A stretch of 39,438 nucleotides of DNA from Alphaproteobacteria bacterium (GTDB lineage Bacteria; Pseudomonadota; Alphaproteobacteria; Caulobacterales; Hyphomonadaceae). The stretch is taken from positions 1-39,438 of the forward strand of contig WGLW01000027.1 of assembly GCA_016125405.1 (NCBI GenBank). Reading direction: 5' to 3'. The position numbers and the translations under genes are program-made. The number at the start of each line of letters is the position of its first letter. The first letter of the stretch is position 1. Below the pieces are notes generated by a model. The model was not told the origin of the DNA. It worked only from the letters and a program-made list of their open reading frames with translations, and searched no databases. Of this stretch, positions 14,708-23,685 are shown one piece after another.

Positions 14708-17164
14708 ATGAGCCGGGAAAAACTGGTCGTCATCGGCAACGGCATGGCCGGCTGTCGCGTTGTCGAGGAAATCCTCAAGCGAGACCCTGATCGCTACGAG
14801 ATCGCGATGTTCGGCGCCGAGCCGCGCCTCAATTACAACCGCATCATGCTCTCGCCTGTCCTCGCTGGAGAGAAGCAGTTCGAAGACATCATCATCAACG
14901 GCGAGGACTGGTATCGCGATAACCGCATCACGCTTCATACGGGCCAACAGGTCGTCTCGATCGACAGCGACGCAAAGACGCTCAAGACCGCTGCTGGACT
15001 TGCGCAGGCCTATGACCGACTGGTGCTGGCGACGGGATCGGACCCGGTGGTCCTGCCTCTCCCCGGCGCAACACTCCAGGGCGTCGTCGCCTTTCGCGAT
15101 ATTGATGACGTGGACCGCATGGTCGCGATTTCCGGCCGAGGCGGCAATGCCGTGGTGATTGGCGGCGGCCTGCTCGGGCTGGAGGCCGCCTACGGTCTCT
15201 CCCGGCGCGGCATGGACGCTACGGTCGTCCATCTGATGGACGTGCTGATGGAGCGCCAGCTCGACCATTCCGCTGGCCATCTTCTGGCCGAAGCGCTCAA
15301 GGCCAGGGGAATTGCGACCATCCTCGGCGCCCAGTCGGAAGAGATTCTTGGTCAGAACGGCAAGGTCGCCGGATTGAAGCTGAAGGACGGGCGGGTGCTG
15401 CCTTGCGATCTGTTGGTCATGGCCGTCGGCATCCGGCCCAATGCGAAGTTGGCGCAGACGGCCGGTCTGCAGATCAACCGTGGCGTCATGGTCGACGACG
15501 CCATGCGCACGTCCGATCCATCCATCTTTGCGGTGGGCGAGTGCGCCGAACACCGGGGCCAGTGCTATGGGCTTGTGGCGCCGATCTGGGAGATGTGCCG
15601 ATCGCTGGCCGAAACCCTGACCGGCGTCGATGGCGCTTATGTCGGTTCAACGCTATCAACCCGCCTCAAGGTCTCTGGCGTCGATGTCTTCTCGGCTGGC
15701 AAGTTTGCTGGCGGAGAGGGATGCGAGGACATCGTGTTCCGGGACGCCGGTCGCGGCGTCTACAAGCGGATCGTGCTGGAAAATGGTCGCCTCGCCGGCG
15801 CCGTGCTCTTTGGCGACGCCGTCGACGGCGCCTGGTACTTCGACCTCATGCGCTCGCAGGCGGACGTCTCCGAGATGCGAGAGACCCTGGTTTTCGGTCA
15901 GGCCGCGACGGAGGGCCTTCGAGGACTGGACCCTAGCAGCGCCGTTGCAGCCATGGCGGACACCGCCGAAGTGTGCGGCTGCAACGGCGTTTGCAAGGGC
16001 GTAATCGTTGCGGAAATCGTCTCCAAGAAACTTACCAGCCTCGATAGCGTACGCGCCGTCACAAAAGCGTCCGCATCCTGTGGATCTTGCACGCCGCTTG
16101 TCGAAAGGCTGTTGAAGCTGACAGCCGGCGATGCGGTGATCGAACACAGGGGATCGCAGCCGGTATGTTCGTGCACAGACTACGGCCATGGCATCGTGCG
16201 CAAGCGCATCATCGAGGAAGGCTTGCAATCCATCCCTGCCGTCATGCAGGCGTTGGAATGGAAAACCCCGGACGGCTGTGCGCACTGCCGTCCGGCGTTG
16301 AACTACTATCTTCTCTGCGCATGGCCCGGCGCCTATCGCGACGACCAGCAATCGCGCTTCGTCAACGAGCGGGTGCACGCCAACATCCAGAAGGACGGCA
16401 CCTATTCGGTCATCCCGCGCATGTGGGGCGGCATGACGTCAGCCAGAGAATTGCGCGCCATTGCCGATGTCGTCGATCGCTTTGACATTCCCGCAGTAAA
16501 GGTGACCGGAGGCCAGCGCATCGACCTGCTTGGCGTTCAGAAATCGCAACTTCCGGCAGTATGGGCCGAACTCAATGCGGCAGGCATGGTTTCTGGCCAT
16601 GCCTACGGCAAGGCGCTGAGAACGGTGAAGACCTGTGTCGGATCGGAATGGTGTCGTTTCGGCACGCAGGACTCGACCGGTCTCGGCGTCAGGCTTGAAC
16701 GCTTTCTCTGGGGTTCGTGGACCCCAGCGAAGGTGAAGCTCGCGGTCTCAGGCTGTCCGCGGAATTGTGCTGAGGCAACCTGCAAGGACTTAGGCGTCAT
16801 CTGTGTCGACAGTGGTTATGAAATCCACGTCGGCGGCGCTGCTGGCCTGCACATCAAAGGAACGGAAATTCTCGCACGCGTTTCAACCGAAACGGCCGCC
16901 ATCGAGATGATTGCCGCAGTCCTGCAGCTCTATCGCGAGGAGGGACACTATCTGGAGCGCATCTACAAGTGGATGGCGCGCGTCGGGCTGGATAGCGTCG
17001 TGACCCGGGTGGTTGCGGACGACGGCCAACGCCGCGAGTTGTTTGATCGCTTTGTTGAAGCGCAGAGCACGTCTCAGGAGGATCCCTGGGCGGATCGAGC
17101 GGGCGGCCTGGACGCATCGGAATTCCACGGCCTCCCCGTCACATTGCAGGTGGCGGCCGAATGA
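14708..17164 (+). CDS. nirB: Nitrite reductase [NAD(P)H] large subunit
   Basis: 818 residues from ATG 14708. Residues 1-~400: FAD/NAD(P)H reductase (VVIGNGMAGCRVVEE, LATGSDPVVLPLPG, VVIGGGLLGLEAAYGL, VGECAEHRG). At ~423-480: BFD-like [2Fe-2S] domain (CGCNGVCKG, CGSCTPLV), then a second cysteine segment (CSCTDYGHG, CAHCRPALNYYL). Residues ~545-780: ferredoxin-like and siroheme/[4Fe-4S] domains with CVGSEWC (~642) and SGCPRNC (~681). It reduces nitrite to ammonium in the cytoplasm. It overlaps nirD by ATGA. Siroheme demand is met by the methyltransferase gene in the same operon. Confidence 0.97.
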   Translation: MSREKLVVIGNGMAGCRVVEEILKRDPDRYEIAMFGAEPRLNYNRIMLSPVLAGEKQFEDIIINGEDWYRDNRITLHTGQQVVSIDSDAKTLKTAAGLAQAYDRLVLATGSDPVVLPLPGATLQGVVAFRDIDDVDRMVAISGRGGNAVVIGGGLLGLEAAYGLSRRGMDATVVHLMDVLMERQLDHSAGHLLAEALKARGIATILGAQSEEILGQNGKVAGLKLKDGRVLPCDLLVMAVGIRPNAKLAQTAGLQINRGVMVDDAMRTSDPSIFAVGECAEHRGQCYGLVAPIWEMCRSLAETLTGVDGAYVGSTLSTRLKVSGVDVFSAGKFAGGEGCEDIVFRDAGRGVYKRIVLENGRLAGAVLFGDAVDGAWYFDLMRSQADVSEMRETLVFGQAATEGLRGLDPSSAVAAMADTAEVCGCNGVCKGVIVAEIVSKKLTSLDSVRAVTKASASCGSCTPLVERLLKLTAGDAVIEHRGSQPVCSCTDYGHGIVRKRIIEEGLQSIPAVMQALEWKTPDGCAHCRPALNYYLLCAWPGAYRDDQQSRFVNERVHANIQKDGTYSVIPRMWGGMTSARELRAIADVVDRFDIPAVKVTGGQRIDLLGVQKSQLPAVWAELNAAGMVSGHAYGKALRTVKTCVGSEWCRFGTQDSTGLGVRLERFLWGSWTPAKVKLAVSGCPRNCAEATCKDLGVICVDSGYEIHVGGAAGLHIKGTEILARVSTETAAIEMIAAVLQLYREEGHYLERIYKWMARVGLDSVVTRVVADDGQRRELFDRFVEAQSTSQEDPWADRAGGLDASEFHGLPVTLQVAAE

Positions 17165-17508
17165 CCATCGAGACAATCAACCGGCTCTGGATCGAGGTGT
17201 GCGCCGTCACGGACATCCCGACACGCGGAGCACGTCGCATCAGCGGCACGAAACGCCCCATCGCCATTTTCAGAAATGGCGCCGATGAAGTTTTCGCGCT
17301 GGTCGATCTTTGCCCGCACAAGCGCGGCCCGCTCAGCATGGGTATCGTGCACGACCGTAGCGTCACGTGCCCGCTTCACGGCCAGCGCATCGACCTTGTC
17401 ACAGGCGAGTTGATGGGCGCCGACGCCGGCAAGGGGTGCGCGCCAAGCGTGGAGACGCACATCGAGAATGGCCGAGTGTTCATTCCGGCGGATGCGTTTT
17501 GCGCTTGA
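17161..17508 (+). CDS. nirD: Nitrite reductase [NAD(P)H] small subunit with intact Rieske ligands
   Basis: 115 residues starting within the nirB stop (ATGA). A Rieske fold with CPHKRGPLS and CPLHGQRIDLVTGE: both C-x-H and C-x2-H are retained, so a [2Fe-2S] cluster should be bound. Enterobacterial NirD proteins have lost these ligands; this copy belongs to the cluster-bearing subtype. It partners NirB in nitrite reduction to ammonium and may relay electrons. Its stop and the nasA start overlap (TGATG). Confidence 0.95.
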   Translation: MTIETINRLWIEVCAVTDIPTRGARRISGTKRPIAIFRNGADEVFALVDLCPHKRGPLSMGIVHDRSVTCPLHGQRIDLVTGELMGADAGKGCAPSVETHIENGRVFIPADAFCA

Positions 17509-20159
17509 TGACCGAGACACGCACAACATGCCCATACTGCGGCGTCGGTTGCGGATTGCTTGGTTCGACGAACGGGGCGCGCGAGATAGCCGTTAGGTCC
17601 GATGCAAACCATCCTGCAAATCAGGGACGCGTCTGCTCAAAGGGCGCTGCGCTGGGCCAAACGGTGGGTCTCGATGGGCGCTTGTTGAGGCCGACAGTGC
17701 ATGGCCGGATGGTCAGTTGGGACCGCGCACTCGACACCGTCGCACGCGGCTTTAAGCGCACCATCGATCGCCACGGACCGGATTCGGTTGCCTTCTACGT
17801 CTCGGGCCAGTTGCTCACAGAGGACTACTACGCGGCCAACAAGCTGATGAAAGGCTTCATTGGCTCGGGCAATATCGACACAAATTCGCGGCTGTGCATG
17901 GCTGCGGCAGTGGTTGCACACACGCAGGCGTTTGGCGGCGATTATGTGCCCGGCTGCTACGAAGACCTCGATATTGCCGACCTCGTCGTCATGTCCGGCC
18001 ACAACGCAGCATGGACGCACCCGGTCCTTTATCGGCGCATGGAGTCCGCCCGCGCTCGCGGCCAGCGTCATGTTGTCATCGACCCCCGACGCACCGACAC
18101 AGCTGACGCCGCCGACCTGCACCTCCCCATTTCACCGCAAAGCGATGTGCGTCTCTGGAACGGTTTGCTGGCCGACCTCATTCGTACCGGCGCCATTGAT
18201 CACGGCTATGTCGCGGCGCATGTCTCCGGCTTCGAGAAAACAGTCGCCGCCCTTGGCGATGCGGACCAGTCACCCGCCGCAATCGCGGCCGATTGCGGCA
18301 TCGAAGAGGCCCTCCTTCAGCGATTTTACGCAATGTTCGCCGCCACTGCGCGAACGGTGTCGCTTTTCTCGATGGGCGCCAACCAGTCCGCCCAGGGCGT
18401 GGCCAAGGGCCTCGCCATTCTCAATGCCCATCTTGCGACCGGCCGCATTGGCAAACCAGGCGCCTGCCCGTTCTCGATTACCGGCCAGCCCAACGCCATG
18501 GGCGGACGCGAAGCCGGCGGGATGGCCAACACGCTGGCGGCGCACATGGGGTTTGATCCGGATTCGATTGATCGCGTTGGCCGCTTCTGGTCGACGCCGA
18601 ATGTCGCGCGCAAGCCCGGCCTCAAAGCCATCGACATGTTCGAGGCGATACACGACGGCCGCATCAAGGCCGTCTGGATCATGGCGACGAACCCCGCCGT
18701 CAGCCTCCCCAATTCGACACGGGTGCGCGAGGCCCTGGCCAGATGCCCGCTGGTGGTCGTCTCCGACTGCATGGCCGGGACCGACACCATGGCCTTCGCG
18801 CACGTGAAGTTGCCGGCGCTGGCCTGGGGCGAGAAGGACGGTACGGTCACGAATTCCGAGCGCTGTATCTCGCGCCAGCGCTCCTTCATGCCGGCTCCAG
18901 GCCGCGCGCGCGCAGACTGGCGCATCATCGCAGACATCGCTCGACGCATGGGTCATGGCGACGCTTTCAATTGGCGCGGACCGGCCGATATCTTCCGCGA
19001 GTACGCACGTCTTACGGCCTACGAAAACAGCGACCGCTTGCTCGATCTGTCTTCTCTCATCGCCCTGTCAGATGAAGAGTACGATGAACTGGAGCCGGTG
19101 CAGTGGCCGCTCAGGCGGCGTGAGGGGCAGAAGCGCCTGTTCGTTGACGGTTGTTTCCCCACGGCAGACGGCCGTGCGCGTATGATCGCTGTTCACCCGC
19201 GCGGCCCCGCCGAGCCGTTGACGCCACGCTACCCTTTCGCTCTCAACACCGGCCGCATTCGCGACCAATGGCATACCATGACCCGAACGGCTCTGGCCCC
19301 TGCACTCTGCCGCCATGCGCCTGAACCCTATGTCGAGATACACCCGCAGGACGCCGCCAGCGTCGGCGTCGTCGATGGTCGTCTTGCCTGCATCGAGACG
19401 GCGCGCGGACAGGCCATCGTCGTCGCGCAACTCAGCGATCGCCAGCAGCGCGGCGCACTCTTCATGCCGATGCACTGGTCGGACGCGCTCGCTCCTTCCG
19501 GCCGCGCCAACGCCGCGACCAGCGGATCTATTGACCCAGCTTCCGGCCAGCCGGAATTCAAGCATACGCCGGCGCGCATCTATGGCTATCGCGAAACATG
19601 GACCGGCTTCTGCATTTCCCGAGATGCGCTGACGCCGCCAAAGAACGCCGCCATCGTCTGGCGACGCATTCCACAACCTCACGCCCACCTCCACGAATTC
19701 GCCGGTCGGGGCGATGATGCTGAGCGCGACCTCGTGCACCGGGTCGTCTCCCGCGGCGCAATCGGCGAGTGTCTTCGTTACGAGGATCCGGGAACGTCCA
19801 GCCTGCGCGAGGCCTATATTGATGGCGGACGGCTGCAACGCGTGATTTTCCGAGGCCCTCGCCTGCCGCCCCGCGAATGGCTCGTTGCTGCGTTCGCCGA
19901 GGAAGCAATTTCAGACACGGTACGCCGCTGGGTTCTCCACGGCCGCGCGCCGGACGTCGTGCAGGATACGAGTCACCTGGTCTGCGCGTGCGCCGCCGTC
20001 ACAGCGCGCGCAATTGGCGCCGCCATTAGCGATGGCGCTTGCGACATTGAATCCATCGGACGGACCACAAGCGCCGGCATGACATGCGGGTCCTGCCGTC
20101 CCCAGATCCACCGCCTCCTCGCCGAGGCGCTTGCAGAGGACAAGCGAAATGCTGCGTGA
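17508..20159 (+). CDS. nasA: Assimilatory nitrate reductase catalytic subunit (Mo-bis-MGD)
   Basis: 883 residues from ATG 17508, chosen because the N-terminal cluster motif follows at once (TCPYCGVGC, then RVCSKG), ligating a [4Fe-4S]. A longer frame from 17367 runs inside nirD and is not used. Molybdopterin-oxidoreductase motifs: NTNSRLCMAAA-like region (Cys at the Mo site), SMGANQSAQGVAKGLAILNAHLATG, FSITGQPNAMGGREAGGMAN, NTGRIRDQWHTMTRT. The C-terminus (~825-875) has a BFD-like [2Fe-2S] domain (CACAAVTARAIG, CGSCRPQIHRL), the form that receives electrons without a dedicated diaphorase. Reduces nitrate to nitrite in the cytoplasm. No Tat signal, so not the periplasmic NapA type. Confidence 0.96.
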   Translation: MTETRTTCPYCGVGCGLLGSTNGAREIAVRSDANHPANQGRVCSKGAALGQTVGLDGRLLRPTVHGRMVSWDRALDTVARGFKRTIDRHGPDSVAFYVSGQLLTEDYYAANKLMKGFIGSGNIDTNSRLCMAAAVVAHTQAFGGDYVPGCYEDLDIADLVVMSGHNAAWTHPVLYRRMESARARGQRHVVIDPRRTDTADAADLHLPISPQSDVRLWNGLLADLIRTGAIDHGYVAAHVSGFEKTVAALGDADQSPAAIAADCGIEEALLQRFYAMFAATARTVSLFSMGANQSAQGVAKGLAILNAHLATGRIGKPGACPFSITGQPNAMGGREAGGMANTLAAHMGFDPDSIDRVGRFWSTPNVARKPGLKAIDMFEAIHDGRIKAVWIMATNPAVSLPNSTRVREALARCPLVVVSDCMAGTDTMAFAHVKLPALAWGEKDGTVTNSERCISRQRSFMPAPGRARADWRIIADIARRMGHGDAFNWRGPADIFREYARLTAYENSDRLLDLSSLIALSDEEYDELEPVQWPLRRREGQKRLFVDGCFPTADGRARMIAVHPRGPAEPLTPRYPFALNTGRIRDQWHTMTRTALAPALCRHAPEPYVEIHPQDAASVGVVDGRLACIETARGQAIVVAQLSDRQQRGALFMPMHWSDALAPSGRANAATSGSIDPASGQPEFKHTPARIYGYRETWTGFCISRDALTPPKNAAIVWRRIPQPHAHLHEFAGRGDDAERDLVHRVVSRGAIGECLRYEDPGTSSLREAYIDGGRLQRVIFRGPRLPPREWLVAAFAEEAISDTVRRWVLHGRAPDVVQDTSHLVCACAAVTARAIGAAISDGACDIESIGRTTSAGMTCGSCRPQIHRLLAEALAEDKRNAA

Positions 20160-20925
20160 GAAGCAGGGGCGCGTCCTGCTGGTCGGCGCAGGGCCCGGCG
20201 CTGCTGACCTGCTGACCCTTCGCGCCGTCCGCGCCATCAAGAGAGCCGATGTCGTATTGGCCGATGCCCTGGTAGGAAAGGATGTGCGCGCACTCATTCC
20301 CCGGCGGACACGAATAATCGAGGTGGGCAAGCGCGGCCACCTGCCCTCGACATCTCAGGATTTCATCAATCAGCTGATGGTCCGCCTGGCCCGGACCGGA
20401 TCAACTGTCGTCCGGCTAAAAGGCGGCGATCCCTGCATCTTCGGGCGTGTTGCAGAGGAGCAGCGCTTTATCGAAGACGCGGGCGTTCCTGTCGAGGTCA
20501 TTCCGGGCGTCACCAGCGCATCGGCGGCGGCGGCGGAGTTCGGATTTTCTCTTACGACGCGGGCCGGAGCCCGTCGCGTTCTCTTCGCCACCGGCCGCAC
20601 CCTGACGGGCGCCGCTGTAGACTGGTCGGCCGCTTCCGACTCCCAGACGACGCTTTGCCTCTATATGGGCTGTGCGGACATCGCTGAAATTGCGAGCGGG
20701 CTGATCGCTGCCGGACGCGAGCCCACCACGCCGGCCATTGCCGCAATCTCAATCTCGCGCCCCGACTCGCGCCTCGTCAGCTCGACGCTCTCGGCGATCG
20801 CCGCCGACATCGCGGGTGAGCCTGCCGGCGATCCCGTGCTGATCGCAATTGGCGAGGCTTGCACCGACGCCATCACACGCGCTGCAGTCCTGGCGCCGCG
20901 CCTGCAAGATCAGAAGGCGTGTTGA
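20149..20925 (+). CDS. cobA: Uroporphyrinogen-III C-methyltransferase
   Basis: 258 residues from ATG 20149, overlapping the nasA end by 11 bases; AGAGGA precedes it. SUMT motifs: VGAGPGAADLLTLRA, VRLKGGDPCIFGR, VIPGVTSASAAAAEFGF, LYMGC. SAM-dependent methylation of uroporphyrinogen III at C2 and C7 gives precorrin-2, precursor of siroheme. Its place directly after nirBD-nasA shows that it serves the NirB siroheme. It lacks the CysG dehydrogenase/chelatase part, which must come from elsewhere. Confidence 0.95.
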   Translation: MLREKQGRVLLVGAGPGAADLLTLRAVRAIKRADVVLADALVGKDVRALIPRRTRIIEVGKRGHLPSTSQDFINQLMVRLARTGSTVVRLKGGDPCIFGRVAEEQRFIEDAGVPVEVIPGVTSASAAAAEFGFSLTTRAGARRVLFATGRTLTGAAVDWSAASDSQTTLCLYMGCADIAEIASGLIAAGREPTTPAIAAISISRPDSRLVSSTLSAIAADIAGEPAGDPVLIAIGEACTDAITRAAVLAPRLQDQKAC

Positions 20926-20978
20926 AGTTCACTGATGCGCGAACCGATCCGATCAATCCATATCAGGAGACCCCATTC

Positions 20979-21491
20979 ATGGCCCTTGATTTGGCGGCTC
21001 AGGCACACTGTGTCAGCTGCTTCGTTGGCGAGGCGTATCAAATCTTCGAATTCGAGGCCGATTTCGCCGCCGACCTGCGTTGCATTCCGATGATTGTTCG
21101 TCTGAAGCTTGATCGATGCGGGATCAAGCTTTCATTGCGACAGTGGAGCCGGTTCACATCTGCCGATCGGGCCGGCTTGATGACGATGCGCTGCGACACA
21201 GATCCGGAGACTGCGAGGTTTCGCAACGCCGTCGTGCGCCTCATCAATGAACGCAGCGGCGATTCTGTGAAATGCCTGCCGGTCGAGGCTAATCCGCCCT
21301 GGACGCGCATTGACTTTGTGCCTTGCCGGATCGTCCAGCATGCTGCCAACATCGGCATAGAGCCGCCATCTCTGGCGGCCTGGTCGTCCCTCTCCCCGCT
21401 GCAACGCTTCGCACTTCTGAAGCTGACGCGAGACAATCATGACAACGAGAATTTTCTTCCGGCTATGTCTGAATTCGGTTTGGCGACCTGA
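20979..21491 (+). CDS. Nitrate reductase associated protein
   Basis: 170 residues from ATG 20979, with AGGAGA eight bases upstream. The segment FEFEADFAADLRCIPMIVR followed by KLDRCGIKLSLRQW matches the conserved nitrate reductase associated family (PF09655/TIGR02664), found beside assimilatory nitrate reductases in cyanobacteria and proteobacteria. Function unproven; a role in assembly or regulation of the reductase is usually assumed. Last gene of the nitrate operon, 53 bases after cobA. Confidence 0.88.
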   Translation: MALDLAAQAHCVSCFVGEAYQIFEFEADFAADLRCIPMIVRLKLDRCGIKLSLRQWSRFTSADRAGLMTMRCDTDPETARFRNAVVRLINERSGDSVKCLPVEANPPWTRIDFVPCRIVQHAANIGIEPPSLAAWSSLSPLQRFALLKLTRDNHDNENFLPAMSEFGLAT

Positions 21492-21648
21492 CTGGTCGAA
21501 TCCATCTCGTGAATGTCCCCCTGCGCCACGCGAACGCGCAAGAAACGGAGGCTGCTTGGCGACTGACAGCACCGGATTGGGTCTTGCTGGTGTCGACTCG
21601 GACATATAGGGCATCATCTGTCTCCCCTGCCAGCTCCGGGAACGCCTG

Positions 21649-22080
21649 TCAGTCGGTCCTGAAGAAGCGAAAACCCGCGATTCCAGCCGCCAGGATCGCC
21701 ATGAGCTTCACGAGCTCAAGAACGACATAGGCTACATGCAGGGAACTTGGGGCGACCTGCTGTCCCGCAATGATGTGCGACGTACGGGCATCAAGCGCGG
21801 GCATGAGGACAAGGCGCTGGACGACGAGGAGCAGAGGCGCCGGCGTCGCAATCCGCCAGTCGAACCGTCCCAGCAGACATGTGCACAGCAAGAAGGCGAC
21901 ACAGAGAACTATCTCGGCGACCCCAATCCAGAGAAACTGTGCGCGACCGACTTCAAGGGCGACCGGGAGGGAGAGTGACGGCGCCTGAAACTTTGCCGGT
22001 GTTGCGATAAGGGATCCGCCCAGAACGACACCCGCCCAGACGAACGCAATGGCGGACGAAACGAAACCTGTACTGCTCAT
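21649..22080 (-). CDS. Four-helix membrane protein of unknown function in the nsrR operon
   Basis: 143 residues with about four hydrophobic segments (AIAFVWAGVVLGGSLIATP; FLWIGVAEIVLCVAFLLC; PLLLVVQRLVLMP; VAYVVLELVKLMAILAAG). Start overlaps the haemoglobin stop (ATGA), so it is translationally coupled to it. I do not recognise the family. The conserved-looking polar residues (PAKFQAP near helix 1, Q-R-x3-MP before helix 4) could be tested for haem or quinone contact. Context points to nitric oxide stress or respiratory protection (inference). Confidence 0.75.
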   Translation of the reverse strand: MSSTGFVSSAIAFVWAGVVLGGSLIATPAKFQAPSLSLPVALEVGRAQFLWIGVAEIVLCVAFLLCTCLLGRFDWRIATPAPLLLVVQRLVLMPALDARTSHIIAGQQVAPSSLHVAYVVLELVKLMAILAAGIAGFRFFRTD

Positions 22081-22523
22081 GGCCGATTCACCGGCAAGCC
22101 GGGAAGGCCAAACATGGCGAGCTGCAGGCTCTCCGCGATCCGGTTGGCCCGCTCCATGAAGTAGTCAACCGCCTCGCCCGTTGGCGCCGTGTCCTCCAGC
22201 GTTTGCCGGAACAGGGCCAGCCAGATGCCGAAATGTCCGGGCTGCACCCGAACCAGCTTCTGATGCGCCGGCACGGGCTTTCCCCTATACGCGCCGGCAT
22301 TCAGAGCGACTGAAGCCCAGAACGATTTCATGCGCGCGAGGTGCGCCCCCCAGTCGCCGCCGATGACTTCTTCAAAAATAGGGCCCAGCGCAGGATGCAC
22401 CCGGATACGGTCGTAGAACGCGTCAACCAACCGAGAAATATATGCGTCATCAATGCCGATCGACGCTGCCCTGGCGCGTATCTGTTCGCGCCTTTCATGT
22501 GCGGTTGCCGTGAGGTCTGCCAT
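22077..22523 (-). CDS. Group III truncated haemoglobin
   Basis: 148 residues from ATG 22523, preceded by GGGGAGG; a longer frame reaches 22694 but runs inside nsrR. Globin features: RLVDAFYDRIRVHPALGPIF (helix B-E region), WGAHLARMKSFWASVALN, and the haem-ligating His in VQPGHFGIWLALFRQTLED. Group III truncated globins in proteobacteria are typically NsrR-controlled and handle NO, nitrite or peroxynitrite. Start codon overlaps the nsrR stop (TGATG). Confidence 0.92.
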   Translation of the reverse strand: MADLTATAHERREQIRARAASIGIDDAYISRLVDAFYDRIRVHPALGPIFEEVIGGDWGAHLARMKSFWASVALNAGAYRGKPVPAHQKLVRVQPGHFGIWLALFRQTLEDTAPTGEAVDYFMERANRIAESLQLAMFGLPGLPVNRP

Positions 22524-22972
22524 CAATCGGCCTCCCCGCTCAACAAGTTCGTCAATCGGGGATTTCGGGTCGTCAGGTCCGCAATCGTGAAGCCGTCGAG
22601 AACAGACAAGAAGGCGTCCAGCGCCTGATGCAGTACGCCTCTCAGCCGGCAAACATCCGTGATGACGCAACCGCCCGCCCCGCCCTGAAAACATTCAACG
22701 AGCGCCAGATCCCCTTCCATGCGCCGGACGACGTCTCCAACGATGATCGTTTCGGGAAGCCGGGCCAGGCGAAGGCCGCCGGAACGACCACGCACGGTTT
22801 CTATGAACCCGTATCGACCCAGGAGGTAGGCAACCTTCATCAGATGGTTTTGCGAAATGGCAAAACGTTCGGCGATCTGGCCGATCGTGACCAGATCACC
22901 GTCGTGCGTAGCAAGGAGCATCAGCGTACGAAGGGCGTAGTCAGACTGCAGGTTCAGGCGCATCGACATCAT
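22523..22972 (-). CDS. nsrR: Rrf2-family NO-sensing repressor NsrR
   Basis: 149 residues from 22972; in-frame ATGs at 22969 and 22963 (MRLNLQSDYALR) are also plausible. N-terminal winged helix: LNLQSDYALRTLMLLA, TIGQIAERFAISQNHLMKVAYLL, VRGRSGGLRLAR. The cluster-ligating cysteines are in CFQGGAGGCVITDVC, the NsrR spacing (not the IscR one). Holds a NO-sensitive Fe-S cluster and represses NO detoxification genes. An 11-1-11 palindrome five bases upstream of the start is a likely autoregulatory operator. First gene of the operon with the haemoglobin and membrane protein. Confidence 0.93.
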   Translation of the reverse strand: MMSMRLNLQSDYALRTLMLLATHDGDLVTIGQIAERFAISQNHLMKVAYLLGRYGFIETVRGRSGGLRLARLPETIIVGDVVRRMEGDLALVECFQGGAGGCVITDVCRLRGVLHQALDAFLSVLDGFTIADLTTRNPRLTNLLSGEAD

Positions 22973-22977
22973 CCAAT

Positions 22978-23000
22978 AAGCAGTATTTCATATATTGCTT
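22978..23000. promoter_or_regulatory. NsrR-like operator between nsrR and the 53-residue membrane gene
   Basis: AAGCAGTATTT, centre C, ATATATTGCTT: inverted 11-1-11 repeat matching at 9 of 11 positions in the arms. It has the spacing and A/T-rich core of the known NsrR site (AAGATGYATTT and its complement). It sits 5 bases from the nsrR start and 73 from the divergent gene start, so one site could control both directions. Confidence 0.7.
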
Positions 23001-23073
23001 TTTTGGCGGAAAGACAATATAGCGGTTAGGCGCCCAAATGGATCAACGGAATGGGCCGCGAAGGGAGGCCTCC

Positions 23074-23235
23074 ATGCTTCGACTTCTGATGCGCCCCGCC
23101 AACGCCGTTTGCGACGCCATGGGCATGACGGACGAGAATGAGCGCGGCGTCGTACGCATGCTGGTGAACATGTTGCTGCTGATTGTCATTGGTGTAGCGC
23201 TTTCCACGCTGACGATCGGAAGTTTGGTGCGCTGA
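23074..23235 (+). CDS. 53-residue single-helix membrane protein
   Basis: Starts at ATG 23074 with GGGAGG (23063-23068) five bases ahead; the in-frame ATG at 23038 has no ribosome site. Residues 1-28 are polar with a MLRLLMRPANAVCDAMG start; residues ~30-50 form one hydrophobic helix (MLVNMLLLIVIGVALSTLTIG). Not recognised. Its divergent arrangement across the NsrR-like operator suggests NO-responsive expression. Too short for enzyme function; may be a membrane adaptor or small respiratory subunit. Confidence 0.6.
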   Translation: MLRLLMRPANAVCDAMGMTDENERGVVRMLVNMLLLIVIGVALSTLTIGSLVR

Positions 23236-23685
23236 GGGTCGGTAGCTGCCAGCAGATTGGCGGACCGATCCGGACTGAACCCGGTGGTTCCGCAGGTGGA
23301 TCGTTTCGAAGGAGACGTCTATTCCGCGTGGGCCAGCATTTCCTCCGCGTTGCGCATGCTCGGCGTGAACCGGAATAGAGACAGGCTGCGTGCTGGATGA
23401 CCGCGGATGGCGACCTGCGTCTCCTATAGGAAATCCCGGCCCTCAACGCCCCCTGCACCACGCCAAACGCTCGAGAAACGAAGACTGGTCAGCGTTGGAC
23501 TCCCAGCACCGCCCGCTTGAGCCGCGGCCAGGATGCGTAACATATGAATGCGATAGGACAGCGGCGCCCCGGCCCGACACGTTGTTACTGCCGCCCGGAC
23601 ACCCTCAAAACTTCCGTTCCCCGCTCAGCTGACACTGCAGCTCGAATTCGCAGCCGATAACCGTCATTGGGTAAAGCATTTCCCC
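23236..23685. other. 450-base intergenic stretch without a supported gene
   Basis: Lies between the small membrane gene and the 3' end of the nitric oxide reductase. Open frames here have arginine/proline-rich shadow-like translations and no ribosome sites. I see no RNA gene, clear terminator or repeat. Confidence 0.6.

Noticed and set aside
23390-23632. 80-codon plus-strand frame in the norB-side gap
   Set aside because: Arg/Pro/His-rich, no ribosome site, no recognisable segment.
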